64,000 nucleotides of DNA from ZC4RG30 sp049841155. Lineage in GTDB: Bacteria > Pseudomonadota > Gammaproteobacteria > Steroidobacterales > Steroidobacteraceae. The notes under the pieces were generated by a model. That model had not been told where the DNA came from. It made no database searches and saw nothing but the letters and a program-made list of their open reading frames with translations. A program made the position numbers and the translations under genes. The stretch covers positions 1,178,001-1,242,000 of the forward strand of contig JASGHI010000003.1 in NCBI GenBank assembly GCA_049841155.1. Direction: 5' to 3'. Below, one piece after another: positions 25,901-34,776 of the stretch (position 1 is its first letter; every line of letters begins with the position of its first letter).

Positions 25901-26719
25901 ATGATGCGCATAGCGCTGGCAGCTTCCGCCACGGTCATGGGAGCGGTGTCCTGCACGACGCTGGTGCCAGCGCGTACCCTGATCGAGCCGCAACAGGGCG
26001 CCGACAGCTACTACGTGACGGCAAGCCGCAAGATCGATGCCCGCATCGCCGAGCGCGGCCGGCCACATGCAAAGAATGTCATCCTCTTCATCGGCGACGG
26101 CATGGGCATTTCCACCATCACGGCGGCGCGCATTTATGCCGGCCAGCGGCAGGGCCTGGATGGAGAGAGCTACCAGCTCGCGATGGAGAAACTGCCCTAT
26201 TCGGCCCTCTCCAAAACCTATACCCATGATTCGCAGGTGGCCGACTCGGCGCCGACGGCCATGGCCATGACGGCGGGAATCAAGTCCTACAACGGCACGC
26301 TGGGCGTAACGCAGCACGCCGATCCCGGCGACTGCACCAGCGCAAAACACAACGCCACGACGACGTTGTGGGAGATGGCCGAAGCAGCCCACATGGCAAC
26401 GGGCGTGATCTCGACCGCGGCCATCACGCACGCCACCCCCGCGGCCACCTACGCCAAGACCACCGAGCGCGACTGGGAGAGCGATGCCAATATCTCTGCC
26501 AGGGGCAAGGCCGCAGGCTGCAAGGACATCGCCGCGCAGCTCATAGACTGGACGAAAGCGCAGGGTGATGGATTCGAGGTGATCCTCAGCGGTGGACGAG
26601 CCAACTTCCTGCCGCAGACCATGACTGATCCCGAATATCCCGATCGCAGGGGGCGGCGCCTCGACGGCCGCAACCTCACGGAGGAATGGAAGGCGCGCAG
26701 CCTGGGATTGGTCCGGTAG
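25901..26719 (+). pseudogene. Alkaline phosphatase (PhoA family), 3'-truncated
   Basis: A 272-residue reading frame with a lipoprotein-like leader (VSC near residue 17). The N-terminal half is a normal alkaline phosphatase: NVILFIGDGMG (first metal-binding Asp, about residue 66) and QVADSAPTAMAMTAGIKSYNG with the nucleophilic serine of DSAPTA near residue 116. It keeps homology to about EEWKA, then stops 8 residues later. Full-length relatives have about 450-550 residues, and the missing part holds most zinc ligands, so the product should be inactive. The break lies about 85 bp from the 3' end of tRNA-Met, a common site for integration or deletion. Confidence 0.82.
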
Positions 26720-26760
26720 CCCGTCTGCCCAGCCGCTTGATTTCGAGTACTCAAACAAGA

Positions 26761-26782
26761 AAATCATATAACTATATGATTT
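26761..26782 (-). terminator. AT-rich stem-loop downstream of tRNA-Met
   Basis: A 9-bp perfect stem (AAATCATAT / ATATGATTT) with a 4-base loop starts 3 bases after the tRNA CCA end in the direction of tRNA transcription. The following bases are T-rich (TTTCTTGTTT), as for an intrinsic terminator. The stem has only A/T-rich pairs, which is unusual in such a GC-rich region. Confidence 0.5.
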
Positions 26783-26785
26783 AAT

Positions 26786-26862
26786 TGGTGGAAAGGGAGG
26801 GACTCGAACCCTCGACCCCGGCATTATGAGTGCCGTGCTCTAACCAGCTGAGCTACCTTTCC
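26786..26862 (-). tRNA. tRNA-Met (elongator, anticodon CAT)
   Basis: A 77-base cloverleaf read on the minus strand: acceptor GGAAAGG pairing with CCTTTCC, D-arm GCTCAGCTGGTTAGAGC, anticodon loop CTCATAA in a GGCA/TGCC stem, TFC arm GGGTTCGAGTCCC, and a genome-encoded CCA. The GAGCAC..CACTCATAATG..GGGGTC pattern matches elongator Met; a lysidine-modified Ile-CAU tRNA is the alternative. Confidence 0.93.
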
Positions 26863-26939
26863 GGGCGCACCCTCGGGTGGGCCGCGGATTGTCCGGGCCG
26901 ACGCCAGAGGGTGTCAAGCCGGAGTGGCCCGCTCCTGCC

Positions 26940-27824
26940 TCAGCCGGTGAGCGCCGACCTCAGGCTGGCCAGCTCGCCGGCCGTCTCCTGCAGGACCTTC
27001 TGGCAGGTCGTGACATCCAGCCCCAGCCGGGCAATGGCCTGCACTTCCTTCATGTGGATCTCGAGCGCAGCGGCATCGTTGTGGAAGGACACGAACAGAT
27101 CCGCGGTCGTCAGCACGTCCGTGAGGTCGGCAGGACCGGGGTTCTCGCGGTCGAGGTCGGTGTAGTGCTCCACAGCGTGGATGATCTCGGGGCTGATCTC
27201 CCAGCTCTCGAGCACCGCCTTGGCAATGGGGTTATGCCAGTCCATCACGATCTGCTGGTAGGCAGCCGAGTCGGCGAACAGGCGCGGATGGTTCACGGCG
27301 CGGGTGAGGATATAGACCCGCCCCATGCCGTGCATGAGTCCGGCCAGCAGCGCGGTATCGGGATTGACCTTCGACCAGCTGCGCGCCACGACATAGGCCA
27401 TGGCCGCGACCTTCACGCTGCGCTCCCACAGCTCGTTGAGCGGCTTGCGCAATGGCGCCAGCGCCGGCGCCTGCTTGAGCTGCTCCATGGCAAAGGCGAT
27501 CGATGCGCCGCGCACCATCGACAGGCCCAGCCGCGCGATGGCGGTACGCAGTTCCTCGACGCGCTGACCGCGCGGATTCACGGCGGCGGAGTTGGCAATC
27601 TGCAGCAGCTTGGCGGCCAGCGCCGGTTCGGAACCGACCACGCGCGCCACTTTGGTGGCATCGGCGTTCTCGTCGGCCAGCACCTTGCGCACGCGCACTG
27701 CCACATCCGGAAACGATGGAATGTCTATCTTGCCGGCGGAGAGTTCCAGAGCCAGCGCCTGCACGAACGCGAACGCATCCTTGTTGCTCGGTCCTGCGAT
27801 ATTACCCTTTTGCTGTTTGGACAT
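26940..27824 (-). CDS. HDOD-domain signalling protein
   Basis: A 294-residue cytoplasmic protein with one HDOD domain at about residues 30-235 (IPSFPDVAVRVRKVLADENADATKVARVVGSEPALAAKLLQIANSA, then TAIARLGLSMVRGASI and LLAGLMHGMGRVYIL). HDOD domains look like HD hydrolases that have lost catalysis: here GLMHGMGR replaces the HD pair. They act in signalling and regulation. It is the last gene of the flagellar unit, 22 bp after DUF2802. In related gammaproteobacteria such genes affect motility or chemosensory arrays. The precise partner is unknown. Confidence 0.88.
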   Translation of the reverse strand: MSKQQKGNIAGPSNKDAFAFVQALALELSAGKIDIPSFPDVAVRVRKVLADENADATKVARVVGSEPALAAKLLQIANSAAVNPRGQRVEELRTAIARLGLSMVRGASIAFAMEQLKQAPALAPLRKPLNELWERSVKVAAMAYVVARSWSKVNPDTALLAGLMHGMGRVYILTRAVNHPRLFADSAAYQQIVMDWHNPIAKAVLESWEISPEIIHAVEHYTDLDRENPGPADLTDVLTTADLFVSFHNDAAALEIHMKEVQAIARLGLDVTTCQKVLQETAGELASLRSALTG

Positions 27825-27846
27825 AATCTCCCATCCGCAGAATCCA

Positions 27847-28245
27847 TCAGGTCACTTGCGGATTGTGCAGTTGCGCAAGAAACGAAGCTTCGTGCCGCGT
27901 CACACCACTGGCCGAAACTATTTCTTCCACCGACGACCCGTTGCGGGCCATCTGCAGGGCGAGGTCGTAGCCGCGCTGCTGCCCGCCGGCGCCGGCCGCC
28001 GCGAGGGCCATGCTGTCTTCGAGCTTGGCTTCCAGCAATGTCAGCTGGCGGCCCAGCTCCTGGGTGAGTTCGGCCAGCGACCGGGCCTGCTGCCGCGATT
28101 CATCGAGCTCGCTGAGGATGCGCTGCGTGTCGCGCGTGCCTGCACGGCGCCAGCGCAGCAGCGCGACGGCGAACACCAGCATGGCGGCCGCGAGCAGCGC
28201 GCCGCGCCCGAGGTAGAACAACCACTCCTGCGAATAGATGGGCAT
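27847..28245 (-). CDS. DUF2802 membrane-anchored protein
   Basis: A 132-residue protein with a single N-terminal membrane helix (FYLGRGALLAAAMLVFAVALL, residues ~10-30), a coiled-coil-like segment rich in Leu/Glu/Arg (about 40-80), and the DUF2802 end YDLALQMARNGSSVEEIVSASGVTRHEASFLAQLH, a helix-turn-helix-like motif. In Pseudomonas-type flagellar loci DUF2802 follows cheW near the end of the chemotaxis operon; here it follows motD directly. An AGGAGAC Shine-Dalgarno supports the start. Confidence 0.82.
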   Translation of the reverse strand: MPIYSQEWLFYLGRGALLAAAMLVFAVALLRWRRAGTRDTQRILSELDESRQQARSLAELTQELGRQLTLLEAKLEDSMALAAAGAGGQQRGYDLALQMARNGSSVEEIVSASGVTRHEASFLAQLHNPQVT

Positions 28246-28316
28246 GTCCGTCTCCTGTGAACCCGGTCACACATGCCGGAAAAAACGGCATGGCACTGGG
28301 AAGGAGCAGGATTCAT

Positions 28317-28338
28317 GCCAGCCGCAGCGACGGCTGGC
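28317..28338 (-). other. Perfect hairpin just after motD
   Basis: GCCAGCCG and CGGCTGGC arms (8 bp) with a 6-base loop, starting 2 bp after the motD stop in the direction of transcription. A second stem (CATGCCG / CGGCATG, 28272-28292) lies before the DUF2802 gene. Neither is followed by a T-run, so these may attenuate or protect the mRNA rather than end it. Confidence 0.4.
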
Positions 28339-28340
28339 CG

Positions 28341-29111
28341 TCACGCCGGGTCCGGGCTCCCGGCCTGATCGGGCGGCGGCTCACTGCCCACCACGGTCAG
28401 CACGACGCGGCGGTTGGCGTTGCGCCCATCCGCCGTGGTGTTCGGCAGCACCGGCCGGTACTCGCCGAAGGCGAGCACCGACAGGCGTTTGGGGGCCACT
28501 CCGCTTTCGGTGAGCAGATGCACGACATTCGCCGCCCGCCCCGCGGAAAGCTCCCAGTTGGACTGGAACTGCGCGTTCCTGATGGGAACGTTGTCGGTAT
28601 GGCCTTCGACGCGGATGTTGTTGGGGAATTTGCTCAGGGTCTGACCGAGCAGCCGGATCACCGGCTGTGCGCTCTGCGACAGCTGCGCCACACCGGAGGC
28701 AAACAGCAGATCGGAACGGATCGCCACCTCGACGAAGCCCGCGCCGCGATGCACATCCACCATCCCCTGCGAAATGAGCGGGCTCATGGCGAGCTCCAGC
28801 TGCTGTGCCATCTGCTGCAGCGCCAGCACCTGCGGGTCCGTGCCGTCCTCGAGCTCGCGCTCGATCTGGTCGACGGGCGGCACCAGCGAGGTGGCCGAAC
28901 GTTCACCCATCTGGATGGGCAGCGGCACCACGGGCGCGCCGCGGAAGGCAGCGCTCAGCGATTGGGAAACCACGCGATACTTGCCCTCGTTCACCGAGGA
29001 GATGGCGTACATCACGACGAAGAAGGCCAGCAGCAGCGTCACCAGATCGCCGTAGGGGATGGCCCAGCTCTCGTGATTGGCATGCTCCTCGTGCTTGTGC
29101 CGGCGTGACAT
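28341..29111 (-). CDS. motD: Flagellar motor stator protein MotD (MotB family)
   Basis: A 256-residue stator subunit. The N-terminal helix WAIPYGDLVTLLLAFFVVMYA carries Asp22, the proton-channel residue of MotB proteins. The C-terminal OmpA-like domain (about 130-250) has IRVEGHTDNVPIRNAQFQSN and RNANRRVVLTVVG for peptidoglycan binding. With MotC it forms the ion-driven stator anchored to the cell wall. The short linker and the location after motC match MotD rather than MotB. The gene lies 3 bp after motC. Normal loci follow it with parP/parC and cheW, which are absent here. Confidence 0.92.
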   Translation of the reverse strand: MSRRHKHEEHANHESWAIPYGDLVTLLLAFFVVMYAISSVNEGKYRVVSQSLSAAFRGAPVVPLPIQMGERSATSLVPPVDQIERELEDGTDPQVLALQQMAQQLELAMSPLISQGMVDVHRGAGFVEVAIRSDLLFASGVAQLSQSAQPVIRLLGQTLSKFPNNIRVEGHTDNVPIRNAQFQSNWELSAGRAANVVHLLTESGVAPKRLSVLAFGEYRPVLPNTTADGRNANRRVVLTVVGSEPPPDQAGSPDPA

Positions 29112-29114
29112 GCG

Positions 29115-29864
29115 CTAAGCCCCCTGCTGCAGGTAACCCTGCAGCCGCGTCTCGATGATGCGCGGATTCTCGCCCTCGGCGATGCCGATCATTCCCTCGA
29201 TCACCATCTCGCGCACGTGGCTCTGCGCCTGCACGGCGGTCTTGAGCTTGCTCGCGATGGGCAGGAAGAACAGGTTGGCAAGGCCGATGCCATAAACCGT
29301 GGCGGTGAAGGCGGCCGCAATGCCGGCGCCGAGCTTGGAGGGGTCCGCCAGGTTCTGCATCACGGCCATGAGGCCGAGCACCGCGCCGATGATGCCCAGG
29401 GTGGGCGAATAGATGCCCATGCCCTCGAAGACTTTGGCGGCACGCAGGTCCGCGCTTTCTCGTGTGTTGAGCTCGACCTCGAGGATGCGCCGGATGGCCT
29501 CGGGCTCGGTGCCGTCCACGACCAGCTGCAGGCCCTTGCGCACGAAGCTGTCGCGCTCCTGGTCCAGCAGCGGCTCCAGGCCCAGCAATCCCTGCTTGCG
29601 CGCGAGCTGGCTCCACTCGACCACCTTGCGGATGAGCCCGGCGGCATCCAGCGCCGGCGGCTTGAACACCCATGAAGCAATGCCCAGGGCATGGCGCATC
29701 ACCCGGCCCGGCGTCTGCACCAGGATGGCCGCGAAGGTTCCCACGATGACGATCATCATCGCGGCCGGCGACACCAGCGCGTGCAGCCCGGCGCCCTTGA
29801 GCACCGCGCCCACCAGCAGCGAGATGGTGGCGAGGATCAGACCGATGATGCTGAGCAGGTCCAT
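29115..29864 (-). CDS. motC: Flagellar motor stator protein MotC (MotA family)
   Basis: A 249-residue inner-membrane protein with four hydrophobic helices: two near the N-terminus (MDLLSIIGLILATISLLVGA and a second near residue 35), and two near 150-200 (GIYSPTLGIIGAVLGLMAVMQN and AFTATVYGIGLANLFFLPIA). The cytoplasmic loop between them (about 70-145) contains the charged stretch thought to touch FliG in the rotor (RKGLQLVVDGTEPEAIRRILEVEL). The ATG at 29864 is used because it begins the first helix. It starts 7 bp after fliA, where cheY, cheZ, cheA and cheB usually stand. Confidence 0.92.
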   Translation of the reverse strand: MDLLSIIGLILATISLLVGAVLKGAGLHALVSPAAMMIVIVGTFAAILVQTPGRVMRHALGIASWVFKPPALDAAGLIRKVVEWSQLARKQGLLGLEPLLDQERDSFVRKGLQLVVDGTEPEAIRRILEVELNTRESADLRAAKVFEGMGIYSPTLGIIGAVLGLMAVMQNLADPSKLGAGIAAAFTATVYGIGLANLFFLPIASKLKTAVQAQSHVREMVIEGMIGIAEGENPRIIETRLQGYLQQGA

Positions 29865-29871
29865 GACCGCC

Positions 29872-30591
29872 TCAAGCCTCGTCGCGCCAGAGGCGCAGCC
29901 GCGCGCGCAGCCGCACCAGGGCCTGGCCATGCAGCTGGCAGACCCGCGATTCACTGATGTTCAGTACCGCGCCGATCTCCTTGAGGTTCAGCTCGTCGTC
30001 GTAGTACATCGACATGACGAGCCGCTCGCGTTCCGGAAGGCCGGCGATCGCCTCGGCAAGGTCCTCGCGCATCTGCCCCGTCTCGGTTTCGGCCAGCAGA
30101 TCCGCATCACGGTCGGCCACCTCGGTGACCTCGCTCACCTCGTCCATGCTCGCCAGCCGGCAGCCGGCAGCATCCTGCATGATGCGGTGATAGTCCTCGA
30201 TGGGCACGCCGAGTTCATCGGCGACCTCCGAATCGCGGGCTTCACGCCCGTGCCTGGCCTCGATGGCGCCAATGGCAGCTGCCGCATCGCGCGCCTTGCG
30301 GTGCACGGAACGCGGCGCCCAGTCCTGCTTGCGCAGCGCATCGATCATGGCGCCGCGGATGCGGATGCCGGCATAGGTTTCGAAGCTGGCGCCGCGGTCG
30401 CTACTGTAGGCCGACGCGGCCTCGATGAGGCCGACCATGCCGGCCTGGATGAGATCGTCCACTTCGACACTGGCCGGCAGCCGGCCGGCCAGATGGTAGG
30501 CAATGCGCTTGACGAGCTCGGCATGGCGCGCGACCAGCGTTGCCGCCGGCGCGCCCTGCACAGAAGCACTGTAAGCGCCCGATGCCTTCAC
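29872..30591 (-). CDS. fliA: Flagellar sigma factor FliA (sigma-28)
   Basis: A 239-residue sigma factor with region 2 at about residues 20-95 (VKRIAYHLAGRLPASVEVDDLIQAGMVGLIEA, then FETYAGIRIRGAMIDALRKQDW), region 3 near 100-150 (GVPIEDYHRIMQDAAG) and region 4 near 180-235 (LPERERLVMSMYYDDELNLKEIGAVLNISESRVCQLH). It directs RNA polymerase to late flagellar genes and is held back by FlgM, encoded at 63049. The start overlaps the flhG stop by 4 bp (ATGA). Matching promoters occur before fliC, fliS and flgM. Confidence 0.96.
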   Translation of the reverse strand: MKASGAYSASVQGAPAATLVARHAELVKRIAYHLAGRLPASVEVDDLIQAGMVGLIEAASAYSSDRGASFETYAGIRIRGAMIDALRKQDWAPRSVHRKARDAAAAIGAIEARHGREARDSEVADELGVPIEDYHRIMQDAAGCRLASMDEVSEVTEVADRDADLLAETETGQMREDLAEAIAGLPERERLVMSMYYDDELNLKEIGAVLNISESRVCQLHGQALVRLRARLRLWRDEA

Positions 30592-31481
30592 CTCACGGCC
30601 TCCAGGCGCGGAATCTCGCGCGGCAGCAGCCGTTCGACGAAGAACTCGAGATTGCCGCGTGGCCCATCCACGCCCGGCCAGCGCTGCGTCTGGCGCGCCA
30701 GGCGCTCGAACGCGCGGGCCGCGGGCGATGAAGGATAAGCCTGCAGCACGCTGCGCTGCTCGCGGATCGATTTGCGGACCAGCGGATCGTCGGGAATTTC
30801 ACCTGCGTATTCGAGCACGACATCGAGGAAGCGGCTTGTGACGCGTTCCAGCTTCCGGAACAGCGACTCCCCTTCGCCGGCGGCCCTGGACATGTTTGCC
30901 AGCACCTGGAAGCGGCGGACGCCATGATCGCGACGCAGCACCTTGACGAGTGCGTAGGCGTCGGTCAGCGAGGCCGGCTCGTCGCGCAGCACCACCAGTA
31001 CGTGCTGGGCGGCCTGGCAGAACTGGCGCACGCTGTCGGCGATGCCAGCCGCCGTATCGACGATGAGAACGTCGAGACTCGTGGTGAGCTGGCTGAAGGC
31101 CTGCACGATCCCGAGATGCTCGGGGCTGGACAGAGAGGCCAGCCGTGTCACCCCCGACGCGGAGGGCAGTATGCGGAAGCCCTGCGGCGTCTCGATGGCC
31201 GCCTCCTCCAGCGTGCAGCGTCCATCGAGCACATGCTCAAGCGTGTATTTCGGCGCCAGCCCCAGCAGCACGTCGACATTCGCCAGCCCCAGGTCACCGT
31301 CGAACACCAGCACGCGCTTGCCGGCGCGCGCCAGTGCGGTGGCGAGATTCACGGCCACACTGGTCTTGCCGACCCCACCCTTGCCGCCGCTGACAGCGAT
31401 CACCTGCACGGGATCGGGCTGCGTCACCGCACGCAGGCCGGCGATCTGGACGGTGTCGAACTTACCGGAACTCATGCACAT
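30588..31481 (-). CDS. flhG: Flagellar number regulator FlhG (FleN), MinD-like ATPase
   Basis: A 297-residue ParA/MinD-type ATPase. The deviant Walker A GGKGGVGKT is at residues 32-40, GDLGLANVDVLLG follows near 66, and DTAAGI near 145. The N-terminal DQAxxLR motif that stimulates the FlhF GTPase is represented by VQIAGLR (11-17), with Q, L and R kept. It limits flagellum number by restraining FlhF and FleQ. A shorter start at the third residue (MSSGKFD) is equally possible. It overlaps flhF by 20 bp and fliA by 4 bp. Confidence 0.95.
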   Translation of the reverse strand: MCMSSGKFDTVQIAGLRAVTQPDPVQVIAVSGGKGGVGKTSVAVNLATALARAGKRVLVFDGDLGLANVDVLLGLAPKYTLEHVLDGRCTLEEAAIETPQGFRILPSASGVTRLASLSSPEHLGIVQAFSQLTTSLDVLIVDTAAGIADSVRQFCQAAQHVLVVLRDEPASLTDAYALVKVLRRDHGVRRFQVLANMSRAAGEGESLFRKLERVTSRFLDVVLEYAGEIPDDPLVRKSIREQRSVLQAYPSSPAARAFERLARQTQRWPGVDGPRGNLEFFVERLLPREIPRLEAVR

Positions 31482-32679
31482 TGCTCCCGAAGCGGCGGGC
31501 CAGAAGATCCTCGTTGGCCGAGGCGGCGTTGACGCGCGCCAGCGCCACGGCGCGGCTCACGATCTGATGGGCGCGTGCGGGCGCCAGATCCTCGGGGATC
31601 CGGGCGCCTTCGGCGACATAGGCAAGCGGCAGCTGTGCGGCAATGAGCGCCGACAGCATGCCGCCGAGGCTTGCGGCCTCGTCGAGCTTGGTGAGCAGCA
31701 CCGCGCGCGGCGCAAACGCCGCGTAGCGCTGCAGCGCTTCTTCGAGCACGCCGGCCTGGGCGCCGGCGGAAAGCGCCAGCCAGATCTCAAGGCCGCAGCG
31801 CACGCAGATCTGCTCGAACTGCGCCGCCCGATCGGCAAGCCCGGGATCGCGCGGGCTCGCGCCCGCGGTGTCGATGAGCACCAGGCGGTGGCGCGGCAGG
31901 CGCGCGAGGTATTCGGGCAGCTGCGCCGCCGACTCCAGCGCCAGGCACTCCACGCCCAGCAGCCGTCCCAGCACGCGCAGCTGTTCATGCGCACCGAATC
32001 TCTGGTCGTCGATCGAGATCAGCGCGATGTCGCGCGTGCCCTGGCGCTTGACCCAGCGTGCCGCAAGCTTGGCGATCAGCGTGGTCTTGCCCACACCGGT
32101 GGGTCCGACCAGCGCAATGCGGCCGCCCTGCTCCAGCAGCGCGTCGCCGGTGACCGGAATGCGGCGCGAGAGCTGCGCCAGCAGGCGGCGCTGCGCCTCT
32201 TCGATGCCGAGCTCGGCCGGCAGCTCGGCCACCAGCGCACTGGCCAGTGGCGCGGCAACGCCGATTTCCGTGAGCTCCTTGAGCAGCTGGGCATGAGCAG
32301 GTGCACGCCGCGTGAAATCATTCCACGCCAGCTGTGACATCTGCCATTCCAGCAGGTGGCGCATGCTGCGCAGTTCAGCACCCAGTTGGGCATCGTGGGT
32401 GTCAGCCTGACGCGAGACGGGCGCTGCCTGCTGCAGCGGCTCGGCCGGCACGGGCTGCGAAGCCGCAAGCAGGCGCGCAAAGTCGGCAGGAATCGCCACG
32501 GCGGCGGTCCGCTCGGGCAGCGCCGGCACGACCTGAGTCGATGCCTCCAGAGCCGCGCAGACTTCCACGCCCTCCTCGACCTGACGGGAGGAGAGGATGA
32601 CGGCATCCGGCCCCTGCTCCTCGCGGATCATCCGCAGGGCCTGGCGCATGTCGCGCGCGGTATAGGTCTTGATTTGCAT
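31462..32679 (-). CDS. flhF: Flagellar placement GTPase FlhF
   Basis: A 405-residue SRP-family GTPase. The short N-terminal domain MQIKTYTARDMRQALRMIREEQGPDAVILSSR is characteristic. The G domain begins near residue 185 with GPTGVGKTT (Walker A), followed by DTAG (about 268) and TKLDEA (about 325). FlhF marks the pole where the flagellum is built, so together with FlhG it indicates polar flagellation with a fixed number. It follows flhA by 3 bp and overlaps flhG. Confidence 0.96.
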   Translation of the reverse strand: MQIKTYTARDMRQALRMIREEQGPDAVILSSRQVEEGVEVCAALEASTQVVPALPERTAAVAIPADFARLLAASQPVPAEPLQQAAPVSRQADTHDAQLGAELRSMRHLLEWQMSQLAWNDFTRRAPAHAQLLKELTEIGVAAPLASALVAELPAELGIEEAQRRLLAQLSRRIPVTGDALLEQGGRIALVGPTGVGKTTLIAKLAARWVKRQGTRDIALISIDDQRFGAHEQLRVLGRLLGVECLALESAAQLPEYLARLPRHRLVLIDTAGASPRDPGLADRAAQFEQICVRCGLEIWLALSAGAQAGVLEEALQRYAAFAPRAVLLTKLDEAASLGGMLSALIAAQLPLAYVAEGARIPEDLAPARAHQIVSRAVALARVNAASANEDLLARRFGSNVHEFR

Positions 32680-32682
32680 CGC

Positions 32683-34773
32683 TTAACGTCCTACGGCCGT
32701 GACCAGCCGCACTTTCCGGTTGTCGGGAATCTCGTTCCAGGCCAGCACCTGCAGCCCGGGCACGCCGGCACGCACGAAGCGCGCCAGCGTCTGGCGCAGC
32801 GTGGGCGGCACCAGCAGCACTGCCGGTTCGCCCAGCATCTCCTGCCGGCGCGTGGATTCGGCCAGGCGCTGCTGCAAGCGCTCGGCAAGGCCGGGCTCCA
32901 GGCCCGGGCTGCCGCCGCCGGCATTGGCGAGCGAACTCTGCAGCAACTGCTCCAGATCGCCCTCCAGCGTGATGACCGGCAGCTCGTCCTTGAGGCCGGC
33001 GATGTCCTGCACGATCTGGCGCCCCAGCGCCACGCGCACCTGCGCCTGCAGCTGCACGGGATCCTGCGTACGCGGCGCGTGCTCTGCGAGGGTCTCCACA
33101 ATGGTGCGCATGTTGCGCACCGGCACGCGCTCGGCGAGCAGGCCCTGCAGCACGCGCACCACCGTCGAGAGCGGCAGCACGCGCGGCACCAGATCCTCCA
33201 CCAGCTTGGGCGCGCTCTTGGCGAGCGCATTGAGCAGCTGCTGCACCTCTTCGTGGCCGAGCAGCTCATGCGCATGAAGCTGGATCAGATGGCTCAGATG
33301 TGTCGCGATCACGGTGCTGGGATCGACCACCGTGTAGCCCAGGGTCTGCGCATGGTCACGCGCTGCAGGCTCGATCCACACCGCCTCCATGCCGAAGGCC
33401 GGATCATGCGTCTCGATGCCGCTGACCTTGCCGAACACGCGCCCCGGATTGATGGCAAGCTCCCGGTCGGGATGGATGACACCCTCGCCCACGGGCACGC
33501 CGGCGAGATTGATGCGGTAGACGCTGGGCGCGAATTCCAGATTGTCGCGGATGTGTACCGGCGGCACGAGGAAGCCCAGCTCCTGCGTGAGCTTGCGGCG
33601 CACGCCGCGGATGCGGGCCAGCAGATCGCCGCCCTGCGCAGCATCCACCAGCGGCACCAGGCGGTAACCCACCTCCAGGCCCAGGAGGTCCACCGGGCGC
33701 ACATCCTCCCATGACAGCTCGCGGGATTCGGGCGGCACCACGGGCACGGCCTCGGGCGTCGCCGCTGCGGCCGCCACGCGTGCGGCCTCCTCGGCCTGGC
33801 GCTTCTGCAGCAGGCGCGCCCCGCCGATGCACAGCGCCGCGATGCCGATGAAAGCGAGATTGGGCATGCCGGGAATCAGTCCCAGCGCGCCGATCACGCC
33901 GCCGGCGACATACAGCGCCTTGGGCTGGCCGAACAGCTGCTTGCCGATCTCCCCGCCCATGTCCTGCGAGCGCGACATGCGGGTGACGATGATGGCCACC
34001 GCGGTCGACAGCAGCAGCGCCGGAATCTGCGCGACCAGGCCATCGCCGATGGTCAGCAGCGTGTAGGTGCGCGCGGCATCGCCGATCGCCATGTCGTGGG
34101 CGGTGGTGCCGATGGCAAGTCCGCCCGCCATGTTGAGGATCAGGATCAGCAGGCCCGCCGTGGCGTCGCCGCGCGCGAACTTGCTGGCACCATCCATCGA
34201 ACCGTAGAAGTCCGCCTCGGCGCGCACCTCGTGGCGGCGCGTGCGCGCCTCGTCCTGCGTGATGAGTCCGGCGTTGAGGTCGGCGTCGATGGCCATCTGC
34301 TTGCCGGGCATGGCATCGAGGGTGAAGCGCGCGGTCACTTCCGAGATGCGGCCGGCGCCCTTGGTCACGACCACGAAGTTGATGACGGTGAGGATGATGA
34401 ACACGACGACACCGACGGCATAGTTGCCGCCGACCACGAATTCGCCGAAGGACTGGATCACCTTGCCGGCCGCGCCGGTGCCGGTGTGGCCGTGCATGAG
34501 CACCACGCGGGTCGAGGCGACGTTCAGCGCCAGCCGCAGCAGGGTAGCCATCAGCAGCACGCTGGGGAACACGCCGAACTCCAGCGGCCGCGACACGTAG
34601 AACACCGCCATCAGCACGACCAGCGACAGCGCGATGTTGAACGTGAACAGCACGTCCAGCGCCACCGGCGGCAGCGGCAGCATCACCATCATGAGGATGG
34701 CGAGCACGCCCAGCGGCACGCCCAGGCCGCTGCGCAGCAGGTTCGCGGTGTTCTTTCCCAGTACCTCGGCCAT
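32683..34773 (-). CDS. flhA: Flagellar export gate protein FlhA
   Basis: A 696-residue protein: eight N-terminal membrane segments (to about residue 320), including GGNYAVGVVVFIILTVINFVVVTKGAGRISEVTARFTLDAMPGK with the conserved acidic loop (positions ~120-160), a linker, and a large cytoplasmic domain (about 360-696) with DPSTVIATHLSHLI near 485. FlhA passes export substrates to the gate and uses the proton motive force. Length and all recognised segments are typical. flhB lies 3 bp upstream and flhF 3 bp downstream. Confidence 0.97.
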   Translation of the reverse strand: MAEVLGKNTANLLRSGLGVPLGVLAILMMVMLPLPPVALDVLFTFNIALSLVVLMAVFYVSRPLEFGVFPSVLLMATLLRLALNVASTRVVLMHGHTGTGAAGKVIQSFGEFVVGGNYAVGVVVFIILTVINFVVVTKGAGRISEVTARFTLDAMPGKQMAIDADLNAGLITQDEARTRRHEVRAEADFYGSMDGASKFARGDATAGLLILILNMAGGLAIGTTAHDMAIGDAARTYTLLTIGDGLVAQIPALLLSTAVAIIVTRMSRSQDMGGEIGKQLFGQPKALYVAGGVIGALGLIPGMPNLAFIGIAALCIGGARLLQKRQAEEAARVAAAAATPEAVPVVPPESRELSWEDVRPVDLLGLEVGYRLVPLVDAAQGGDLLARIRGVRRKLTQELGFLVPPVHIRDNLEFAPSVYRINLAGVPVGEGVIHPDRELAINPGRVFGKVSGIETHDPAFGMEAVWIEPAARDHAQTLGYTVVDPSTVIATHLSHLIQLHAHELLGHEEVQQLLNALAKSAPKLVEDLVPRVLPLSTVVRVLQGLLAERVPVRNMRTIVETLAEHAPRTQDPVQLQAQVRVALGRQIVQDIAGLKDELPVITLEGDLEQLLQSSLANAGGGSPGLEPGLAERLQQRLAESTRRQEMLGEPAVLLVPPTLRQTLARFVRAGVPGLQVLAWNEIPDNRKVRLVTAVGR

Positions 34774-34776
34774 GCC

